Origin: Gulbenkiania mobilis
GTDB taxonomy: Bacteria; Pseudomonadota; Gammaproteobacteria; Burkholderiales; Chromobacteriaceae
Assembly (NCBI GenBank): GCA_004346645.1
Contig: SMDA01000005.1
Location: 1-64,000, forward strand
Length of the DNA: 64,000 nt
Direction of reading: 5' to 3'
Shown: piece by piece, positions 57,962-64,000 of the stretch
Numbering within the stretch: position 1 is the stretch's first letter
Layout of the letters: each line of letters begins with the position of its first letter
Made by a program: the position numbers and the translations under genes
Notes under the pieces: generated by a model
What the model saw: only the letters and a program-made list of their open reading frames with translations
Database searches by the model: none
What the model was told of the DNA's origin: nothing

Positions 57962-58292
57962 AAAACTGTTGGAAATGGTGGGCACGGCCCGTGACAGTGC
58001 CATGCTGCGTTTGGGCATCGCCACCGAAATGTTGCGTGCCGGCCGGGTGGACGAAGCGGAGACCCACCTTCGGGCGGCACTGGCGATGCAGCCGGGCTAT
58101 TCGGCTGCCTGGAAACTGCTGGGCAAGGGGTTGGCCGAAGCCGGACGCACCGAGGAGGCTCTGGCGGCCTATCGTCAGGGCATTCAGGTGGCTCAGGAGC
58201 GCGGCGACCTGCAGGCTGCCAAGGAAATGACGGTGTTTGCCCGACGCCTGGAGCGCACGCTGGATCCGGACAAGCCGGCTGGAGAAGCATGA
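57954..58292 (+). CDS. Small TPR protein coupled to the diguanylate cyclase
   Basis: A 112-residue helical protein with about two tetratricopeptide repeats (EMLRAGRVDEAETHLRAALAMQPGYSAAW; GLAEAGRTEEALAAYRQGI). GGGAGGACTCCC precedes the ATG, inside the end of the cyclase gene. It is probably a protein-protein adaptor; partnership with the cyclase is inferred from the overlap. An uptake-like word lies at 58131. Confidence 0.8.
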   Translation: MLEKLLEMVGTARDSAMLRLGIATEMLRAGRVDEAETHLRAALAMQPGYSAAWKLLGKGLAEAGRTEEALAAYRQGIQVAQERGDLQAAKEMTVFARRLERTLDPDKPAGEA

Positions 58293-58324
58293 TGGGCCGG
58301 CCGCCGCATGAAGGGCTCCGGCGG

Positions 58325-58333
58325 GTTGGCCGA
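58325..58333 (+). repeat. Uptake-like repeat between the TPR and VWA genes
   Basis: A GGTTGGCCGAAGC copy in the 45-nt gap between convergent genes; no other terminator is visible there. Confidence 0.8.
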
Positions 58334-58337
58334 AGCC

Positions 58338-59531
58338 TCAGGCCGGTAGCGGTGCCTTGCGCTGCAAGGTGCGGATGGCGTCTTCCAGCCCATGCAGCGT
58401 CAGCGGATACATCCGGCCCTGCATCAGGTCACGCATCATCGTCAGCGACTGAGTGTACGACCAGAAGCGCTCTGGCTGTGGGTTGAGCCACACTGCGCGG
58501 TGAAAGTGGCCCAGTAGCCTGCGCATCCACACCTCGCCCGCTTCTTCGTTCATATGCTCCACACTTCCACCGGGATACACGATCTCGTACGGGCTCATGG
58601 TGGCGTCGCCCACGAAGATCAGACGGTAGTCGCTGCCAAAGGTGTGGATCAGGTCCCAGGTGGACACCCCTTCGCCATGTCGGCGGGCATTGTCCTTCCA
58701 CACCCGTTCGTACACGCAGTTGTGGAAATAGTAGTACTCCAGATGCTTGAACTCGGACTTCACCGCCGAGAACAGCTCCTCGCAGGCGCGGACGTGGTCA
58801 TCCATCGAGCCCCCCACGTCGAACAGCACCAGCAGTTTCGCTGTATTGTGCAGGGCGGGCACCATTTGCAGATCCAGAAAACCTGCACGGCGCGCGGTTG
58901 CAGCGATCGTGCCTTCCAGGTCCAGCACGTCCGGCGCGCCTTCGCGCGCAAAGGCACGCAGGCGGCGCAGGGCAAGCTTGATGTTGCGCGTGCCCAGCTC
59001 CACGGTGTCGTCAAAATTACGGAACTCCCTTCGGTCCCACACTTTCACCGCACGACGGTGGCGCGAGACGTCCTGCCCGATGCGGATGCCTGCCGGGTTG
59101 TAACCCCAAGCCCCGAAGGGACTGGTGCCCCCGGTGCCGATCCACTTGTTGCCCCCCTGATGACGTGCATGCTGCGTTTCCAGACGCTTGCGCAGCGTAT
59201 CCATCAGGTCGTGCCAGCCACGAGCTTGCAGCGCGGCCTTTTCTTCGTCCGTGAGGTATTTCTCCACTTGCCTGCGCAGCCAGTCTTCGGGAATGGCCGT
59301 TTTCAGGTCTTCCAGGCTCGCCGTCAGCCCCGCGAAGCACTGCCCGAAAACCTGATCGAAGCGGTCGTAGTATTTCTCATCCTTGACCAGCACGGCCCGC
59401 GACACCACGTAGAAGTCGTCCACGCTGCCAAAAACCACCCGCTGCTGCAGCGCAGACAGCAGGGTCAGGAATTCCTTCAGCGAAACCGGTAATCCGGCCG
59501 CTCTCAGTGCGGTGAAAAAATCGATCAGCAT
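58338..59531 (-). CDS. CoxE-like von Willebrand factor A domain protein
   Basis: A 397-residue cytosolic VWA protein of the CoxE (COG3552) group. The N-terminal half (IDFFTALRAAGLPVSLKEFLTLLSALQQRV) is typical, and the MIDAS motif is intact as FDVGGSMDDHV (DxGxS), with TFGSDYRLIFVGDATMSPYEI further on. Such proteins work with MoxR-type AAA ATPases, usually encoded next door; none is seen here. A target complex cannot be named. Confidence 0.85.
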   Translation of the reverse strand: MLIDFFTALRAAGLPVSLKEFLTLLSALQQRVVFGSVDDFYVVSRAVLVKDEKYYDRFDQVFGQCFAGLTASLEDLKTAIPEDWLRRQVEKYLTDEEKAALQARGWHDLMDTLRKRLETQHARHQGGNKWIGTGGTSPFGAWGYNPAGIRIGQDVSRHRRAVKVWDRREFRNFDDTVELGTRNIKLALRRLRAFAREGAPDVLDLEGTIAATARRAGFLDLQMVPALHNTAKLLVLFDVGGSMDDHVRACEELFSAVKSEFKHLEYYYFHNCVYERVWKDNARRHGEGVSTWDLIHTFGSDYRLIFVGDATMSPYEIVYPGGSVEHMNEEAGEVWMRRLLGHFHRAVWLNPQPERFWSYTQSLTMMRDLMQGRMYPLTLHGLEDAIRTLQRKAPLPA

Positions 59532-59568
59532 GGGGGCGACGATGACAAACGGACGAGACGGTGATAGG

Positions 59569-59586
59569 TTAGAGCCTCGGCTCTAA
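59569..59586. promoter_or_regulatory. Palindromic operator candidate between the VWA and aldehyde-dehydrogenase genes
   Basis: TTAGAGCC and GGCTCTAA form perfect 8-bp arms around TC. It sits 43 nt before the aldehyde dehydrogenase start and 38 nt upstream of the divergent VWA gene. It could be a repressor site for the alcohol-oxidation operon; no regulator gene is adjacent. Confidence 0.5.
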
Positions 59587-59628
59587 ACGAGCGTTGGCAT
59601 CTGGCAGAACACGTCACGAGGATAGCAC

Positions 59629-61065
59629 ATGGAGACAGCGCAGGCCCCGCAAGAGGGGGCAGCCGCCCTGGACGGCATCCTGCAGGCCCTGAAGGCCGCC
59701 TGGCAGCGCGAGCCGTATCCTACACTTGCCACACGGCTAGGCTGGCTGGAGCGGCTGGAGCGGCTCATCACCACACACGCCGATGACTTGGCGCAGGCGG
59801 TCAGCCAGGACTTCGGCCACCGCAGCCCGGTGGAAACCGAACTGGCAGAGTTCTTTCCCTCGCTGCAGGCTAGCCGCCATGCTCGGCGCCATCTGGCACG
59901 CTGGATGCGGCCTCAGCGGCGTGGGGTGTCGTTGTGGTTCCAGCCGGCCCGGGCCGAAGTGCGGCCGCAGCCGGTAGGCGTAGTCGGGATCATCGTACCT
60001 TGGAATTACCCCATCTTTCTGGCGCTGGGCCCGCTGGTGGCGGCGCTGGCCGCTGGCAACCGGGTGATGATCAAGATGTCGGAATACACGCCGCACACCG
60101 GCGCACTGCTGGCCCGCCTTGTGGCCGCCCATTTCGGTGACGACGTGATCCGTGTGGTCAATGGCGATGTGACCGTGGCCGAAGCCTTCAGTCGCCTGCC
60201 GTTCGATCATCTGCTTTTTACCGGCTCCACGGCGGTGGGACGGCACGTGATGCAGGCCGCTTCGGCCAACCTCACGCCGGTAACCCTAGAGCTGGGGGGC
60301 AAGTCTCCGGTAATCGTCACGCCTGGCTTCGATGCCGGGCGTGCGGCACGACGTATTGTGGCCGGCAAGATGCTCAACGCCGGGCAGACCTGTGTCGCGC
60401 CCGACTACGTGCTGGTGCACGAGAGCGACCGCACTGCCTTGATGACGGCCCTCGTCGAGGCTGCGCGCCAGTATTATCCCACCCTGGCCGAAAACCCCGA
60501 TTACTCTGCCATCATCCACCCGCGGCAGTATCAGCGCCTGCAAGACTGGCTGGAAGAGGCCCGCTCCGGTGGCGCGACCATCGTGCCGGTCAATCCCGCC
60601 AACGAAGACCTGACACCGGTGCGCAAGTTGCCGCTGACGCTGGTGTGGGGTGCGCCCGCTCAGTGCCGGCTGATGCGGGAGGAGATCTTCGGGCCGCTCC
60701 TGCCGGTGGTGGGCTACCGGGATGTGGACGAGGCGCTGGCGTATGTCGCAGAACGTCCGCGGCCGCTTGCGCTTTATCTGTTCGATGATGACCGGCGTCG
60801 GGTGCGGCAGGTGCTGGAACGCACCATCGCCGGTGGCGTGACAGTAAACGACACCGTACTGCATGTGGCGCAGGACGACCTGCCTTTCGGCGGAGTGGGG
60901 CCCTCCGGCATGGGGCATTACCATGCCCATGAGGGCTTCCTGACGCTCTCCAAGCTCAAGCCGGTGTTCTACCAGAGCCGCTTCAACGGCATGGCACTGA
61001 CGACCCCGCCGTACGGCCGACGGATCCGCTGGCTGCTGCGCTGGATGCTGGGGCGGAGGCCATGA
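59629..61065 (+). CDS. Coniferyl/long-chain aldehyde dehydrogenase
   Basis: A 478-residue NAD(P)-dependent aldehyde dehydrogenase, close to CalB-type coniferyl aldehyde dehydrogenase. GVVGIIVPWNYPIFLALGPL, TLELGGKSPVIV (general base Glu) and MLNAGQTCVAPDYVLV (catalytic Cys) are intact. The C-terminal tail is hydrophobic and basic (YGRRIRWLLRWMLGRR), like membrane-associated fatty aldehyde dehydrogenases. It overlaps the next gene by 4 nt. The order ALDH, Tat protein, GMC oxidoreductase mirrors Pseudomonas laoCBA. An uptake-like word lies at 60261. Confidence 0.88.
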   Translation: METAQAPQEGAAALDGILQALKAAWQREPYPTLATRLGWLERLERLITTHADDLAQAVSQDFGHRSPVETELAEFFPSLQASRHARRHLARWMRPQRRGVSLWFQPARAEVRPQPVGVVGIIVPWNYPIFLALGPLVAALAAGNRVMIKMSEYTPHTGALLARLVAAHFGDDVIRVVNGDVTVAEAFSRLPFDHLLFTGSTAVGRHVMQAASANLTPVTLELGGKSPVIVTPGFDAGRAARRIVAGKMLNAGQTCVAPDYVLVHESDRTALMTALVEAARQYYPTLAENPDYSAIIHPRQYQRLQDWLEEARSGGATIVPVNPANEDLTPVRKLPLTLVWGAPAQCRLMREEIFGPLLPVVGYRDVDEALAYVAERPRPLALYLFDDDRRRVRQVLERTIAGGVTVNDTVLHVAQDDLPFGGVGPSGMGHYHAHEGFLTLSKLKPVFYQSRFNGMALTTPPYGRRIRWLLRWMLGRRP

Positions 61066-61574
61066 GGCTCAGCCGGCGTCAGCTGCTTCAGGCCGGCGTG
61101 GCCGGCAGCCTCGTCCTTGCGGGGGGCGGCTGGCTGGCTGCGTCCCGCAAGACGCTGCCCCGGCCTGGGGGCCTGCGTTTCCTCACGGCCGACGATGCAG
61201 TGGTGGTATCGGTGCTGGCCCCGGTCCTCCTGGGCATCCCCGAGGTGCCGCGCGCAGCCGTCGTAGCGGGTGTGGATGCAGCGGTCCTCAGTCTGCCCCG
61301 TCCGGTGCAGGCGGAGGTACGCGAACTCTTCGATGTACTGGCGCACCCTCTGGGACGCCGCTGGCTGGCTGGGCTGCGGGACGACTGGAGAGAGGCCACG
61401 CCCCAGGCGCTGTCCGGATTTCTCGGCCGCTGGCAGACCAGCCGCCTTGCCTTGCTACGCAGTGGCTTCCAGGCACTGCACAGCCTGATCGGGGCGGCCT
61501 GGTATGGCCAGCCGGCAAGCTGGGAGGCCATCGGCTACCGCCAGCCCCAACATGTAATGGAGCGACTGCCATGA
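61062..61574 (+). CDS. Tat-signal protein of the alcohol-oxidation operon
   Basis: A 170-residue protein with a twin-arginine signal (LSRRQLLQAGVAGSLVLAGGGWLAA). The mature part is helical and Leu/Trp-rich (ELFDVLAHPLGRRWLAGLRDDW; LRSGFQALHSLIGAAWYGQP), resembling the small subunit that accompanies GMC dehydrogenases (gluconate dehydrogenase subunit 3 type, or LaoB). It overlaps both neighbours by 4 nt. It may carry the folded GMC enzyme through Tat; that is inference. Confidence 0.8.
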   Translation: MRLSRRQLLQAGVAGSLVLAGGGWLAASRKTLPRPGGLRFLTADDAVVVSVLAPVLLGIPEVPRAAVVAGVDAAVLSLPRPVQAEVRELFDVLAHPLGRRWLAGLRDDWREATPQALSGFLGRWQTSRLALLRSGFQALHSLIGAAWYGQPASWEAIGYRQPQHVMERLP

Positions 61575-63178
61575 GCGCCGACCGCATTCCTGATCCGATT
61601 GCCGAAGGATTGGCCCGCGGCTGGAAAGTCCGCGATGGTGCAACCTTGGCCGAAGACCTCCAGCTGACGGCTGACGTGGTCATCGTCGGTACCGGCGCGG
61701 GGGGCGGCATGGCGGCGGAAACGCTGGCGCAGGCGGGGCTGGACGTCATCCTGCTCGAAGAAGGGGGGCTGCACAGCTCGCGCGACTTCCGGCTGGATGA
61801 AGCCCGGGCCTACCCGGCGCTTTATCAGGAGTCGGCCAACCGCAAGACGGCGGACAAGGGCATCACCATCCTGCAGGGCCGCACGGTTGGCGGCAGCACC
61901 GTCGTCAACTGGACCACATCCTTCCGGACGCCCGCCGATACCCTGGCATGGTGGCGTACCCATCATGGACTGACCGACCTGACCGAGGCCGCGCTTGCGC
62001 CCTGGTTCGATGCGGCCGAGGCACGTGTCGGCGTGGCCGACTGGCAGGCCGACCCCAACCCCAACAACGCTGTCATCGAGCGCGGCTGTCAGGCGCTGGG
62101 ATACGGGTTCGGGCGCATCCGACGCAACGTGCGCGGCTGCTGGAACCTAGGGTATTGTGGCATGGGCTGTCCCACCAACGCCAAGCAGTCGATGTTGGTG
62201 ACCACCCTGCCGGCAGCGCTCGACCGAGGCGCCCGGCTGCTCACCCGTGTTCGGGCCGAACGGCTGCTGATGTCGCCGGACCGCCAGCGGGTGGAGGCGG
62301 TACTCGGCCAGGCGCTGGCTGCGGACGGGATGACCCCCACCGGGCGCAGCGTGCGCATCCGGGCGCGCGAGGTGATCCTGGCCGGCGGCGCCATCGGCAC
62401 CCCGGCGCTGCTTCTGCGCAGCGGTGCCCCAGACCCGTGGTTGCGCACCGGCGCCCGCACCTTCCTGCATCCGGTGGCGCTCTCCGGTGCGGTATTCGGC
62501 ACGCGCATCGAGCCCTACAGCGGTGCGCCCCAGACCGTGTATTCGGACCACTTCCTGCATACCCAGCCGGTGGATGGCCCGCTTGGCTACAAGCTGGAGG
62601 CGCCGCCCGTGCATCCACTGATCCTGGCCGCCACGCTCAGCGGTTTCGGCGAGGATTACCGCAGGCTGATGACCTCCATGCCGCATCTCAACGTTCTGCT
62701 TGCCCTGCTGCGCGACGGATTTCATCCGCACAGTCCGGGCGGACAGGTAAGGCTGCGCGCCGATGGGACGCCGCTGCTGGACTATCCGCTCACCGACGCT
62801 GTCTGGGACGGGGTGCGGCGCAGTTGGCTGACGATGGCCGAGGTACAGTTCGCCGCCGGCGCGCGGCAGGTGCTGCCAGTGCACGAGCAGGCACATCCGG
62901 TTTCCACGCTCGCCGAAGCCCGGCGCATGATTGCCGAACTGCCGCTGGTGTCCGGCCTGGCCCGCATCGTCAGCGCCCATGTCATGGGTGGCGCCGCGAT
63001 GAGCGTCCGGCCGGAAGAGGGTGTGGTGGATAGCCTAGGGCGCCACTGGCAGCTGGACAATCTCACCATTGTCGACGGCTCTGTCTTTCCCACCAGCATC
63101 GGGGCAAACCCCCAAGTATCCGTCTACGCCTTCGCACTGCGCGCGGCCTCTGCCGTGCGCCATCGAATGAAAGCCTGA
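61571..63178 (+). CDS. GMC family alcohol oxidoreductase
   Basis: A 535-residue FAD enzyme. VIVGTGAGGGMAAETLAQAG binds FAD; GRTVGGSTVVNWTTSFRTP and VILAGGAIGTPALLLRSG are GMC signatures; the C-terminal catalytic region has SAHVMGGAAM (His) and NLTIVDGSVFPTSIGANPQVSVYA. It has no Tat or Sec signal of its own. A cysteine cluster (CWNLGYCGMGCPTNAKQS) follows the pattern of long-chain alcohol oxidases/LaoA and may hold a small iron-sulfur centre. With the aldehyde dehydrogenase it would turn an alcohol into an acid. An uptake-like word lies at 61646. Confidence 0.88.
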   Translation: MSADRIPDPIAEGLARGWKVRDGATLAEDLQLTADVVIVGTGAGGGMAAETLAQAGLDVILLEEGGLHSSRDFRLDEARAYPALYQESANRKTADKGITILQGRTVGGSTVVNWTTSFRTPADTLAWWRTHHGLTDLTEAALAPWFDAAEARVGVADWQADPNPNNAVIERGCQALGYGFGRIRRNVRGCWNLGYCGMGCPTNAKQSMLVTTLPAALDRGARLLTRVRAERLLMSPDRQRVEAVLGQALAADGMTPTGRSVRIRAREVILAGGAIGTPALLLRSGAPDPWLRTGARTFLHPVALSGAVFGTRIEPYSGAPQTVYSDHFLHTQPVDGPLGYKLEAPPVHPLILAATLSGFGEDYRRLMTSMPHLNVLLALLRDGFHPHSPGGQVRLRADGTPLLDYPLTDAVWDGVRRSWLTMAEVQFAAGARQVLPVHEQAHPVSTLAEARRMIAELPLVSGLARIVSAHVMGGAAMSVRPEEGVVDSLGRHWQLDNLTIVDGSVFPTSIGANPQVSVYAFALRAASAVRHRMKA

Positions 63179-63269
63179 TTTGGTTTATGCTTCCGGTCTG
63201 ACGCGGCGCAAAGACGACCGCGTCCTTCCTGCGTCATTCTGCAAGCATTTCTGAATGGAAATTCATTTA

Positions 63270-64000
63270 ATGAAGCGTACCGTTTTTTCCCTGGCCTGGC
63301 TGGCTCTGGCTGGCGCGCTGTCAGCCACGGCCTACGCCGAAAGTCTGGAAGATGCCTGGCAGGCCGCGCTATCGGCCAGCCACCCTCTGCGTGCCGACCA
63401 CTACCGCATCGAAGCGGCCCGCGAGGATGTGCGCGCGGCGGAGGCGGCCGGCCGTCCCAAGCTGGACCTGCAGGGCAGCTGGACCGCGCTCGACGACGAG
63501 CCCCGGGCGCGGGTGGACCTCTCTCCCTTCCGGCGTGGCCCGCTGGCCGCCGTGGTGCCCGGCTCGCTAGAGGTGCCGCTTGCCGACAACAGCCTGGCCC
63601 TGGCGCAGGCCAAGGTGTCGCTGCCGGTGTACACCAGTGGCCGGCTGGACGCGCTACGAGACGCGGCAAGGTTGGCCGAAGCGGCTACCGCCCACGGCAC
63701 CGACCGCACCCGGCTGGATGTGAAACTGCAGGTGGCCGAAACCTACTTCGCTGTCTTGCGCGCCCAGGAAGCCCGTCAGGTCGCCGCCCAGTATCTGGAC
63801 AGCCTCACCGCCTACCGTCGGGACGTGGGCAACTTCCATTCGCAGGGGCTGGTTCCCCGCGGGGACGTGCTCGGTGCCGACGTCGCGCTGGCGGATGCTC
63901 GCCAGAAGGTGATTGCCGCCGACGAGGCCTTCCGGGTGGCCTCAGCTGCCTACAACCGCCTGCTCGGGCGCCCCTTCGACCAGCCGGTGCGGCTGGATGA
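63270..64000 (+). CDS. TolC-family outer-membrane efflux protein (3' part outside the window)
   Basis: The first 243 codons of a larger gene. A signal peptide is clear (KRTVFSLAWLALAGALSATAYA before E). ESLEDAWQAALSASHPLRADHYRIEAAREDVRAAEAAGRPKLDLQGSW is a TolC/OprM N-terminus, and VSLPVYTSGRLDALRDAARLAEAA with VKLQVAETYFAVLRAQEARQVAA continues the periplasmic helices. It would form the outer-membrane channel of an RND, ABC or type I export system. Partners are not visible here. An uptake-like word lies at 63672. Confidence 0.85.
   Translation, partial: MKRTVFSLAWLALAGALSATAYAESLEDAWQAALSASHPLRADHYRIEAAREDVRAAEAAGRPKLDLQGSWTALDDEPRARVDLSPFRRGPLAAVVPGSLEVPLADNSLALAQAKVSLPVYTSGRLDALRDAARLAEAATAHGTDRTRLDVKLQVAETYFAVLRAQEARQVAAQYLDSLTAYRRDVGNFHSQGLVPRGDVLGADVALADARQKVIAADEAFRVASAAYNRLLGRPFDQPVRLD

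Overview
The window is about 64 kb of GC-rich (roughly 62-64 %) chromosome. Gene content and synteny point to a betaproteobacterium, most likely in the Neisseriales (Chromobacteriaceae-like). The pointers are gyrA-serC-pheA-hisC order, dapF-DUF484, ftsK/hemH, ccoS-ccoI, acnA opposite acnB, and an rpfE-type gene next to recJ. Nearly everything is ordinary housekeeping chromosome. I see no phage, plasmid, insertion sequence or CRISPR array.

Layout. 1-5.1 kb: the 3' end of a 5S rRNA with its terminator, a YedI/DUF808 membrane protein, a small orphan gene, a B12/radical-SAM enzyme, a gene-poor stretch of about 0.9 kb and tRNA-Thr(TGT). 5.1-7.5 kb: a secreted very basic protein divergent from an amino-acid ABC transporter (binding protein plus permease, no ATPase). 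7.6-19.4 kb: a long rightward block with gyrA, two hotdog thioesterases, serC, an MFS carrier, an O-methyltransferase, pheA, a LOG protein, hisC, elbB, a type I-beta DAHP synthase and an OsmC protein; serine and aromatic amino-acid synthesis dominate. 19.5-21.5 kb: leftward dapF-DUF484-membrane protein. 21.7-23.6 kb: a TetR regulator with a thioesterase and a crotonase. 23.7-26.5 kb: two tandem leucine-type binding lipoproteins. 26.6-32.7 kb: leftward hemH, ftsK, anmK and an M23 peptidase. 32.9-38.5 kb: rightward tyrS, an rpfE-type gene, recJ and rmuC. 38.6-42.7 kb: leftward LplT-like MFS, ccoS and ccoI. 42.7-52.4 kb: a quinone oxidoreductase, an unknown protein, typA, and divergent acnA and acnB. 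52.8-54.9 kb: a zinc-type CDF exporter with its ArsR repressor, and a YedK/HMCES protein. 55-59.5 kb: a multi-PAS diguanylate cyclase with a TPR partner, and a CoxE-type VWA protein. 59.6-64 kb: an aldehyde dehydrogenase / Tat-signal protein / GMC oxidoreductase operon resembling the long-chain-alcohol Lao system, then a TolC-family gene cut by the window end.

The most striking signal is not a gene. The 9-mer TTGGCCGAA (with its complement) occurs 38 times by my reading, where about 0.5 is expected by chance; 19 copies extend to GGTTGGCCGAAG. Copies are scattered in genes and in gaps, and three pairs form near-perfect inverted repeats at gene ends. This is how DNA uptake sequences behave in Neisseria and Pasteurellaceae, but the word differs from the Neisseria GCCGTCTGAA, which I did not find here. 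I propose it as a DNA uptake sequence candidate for this lineage.

All reading was by eye. Family assignments rest on recognised motifs and remembered family sequences, not on database searches.
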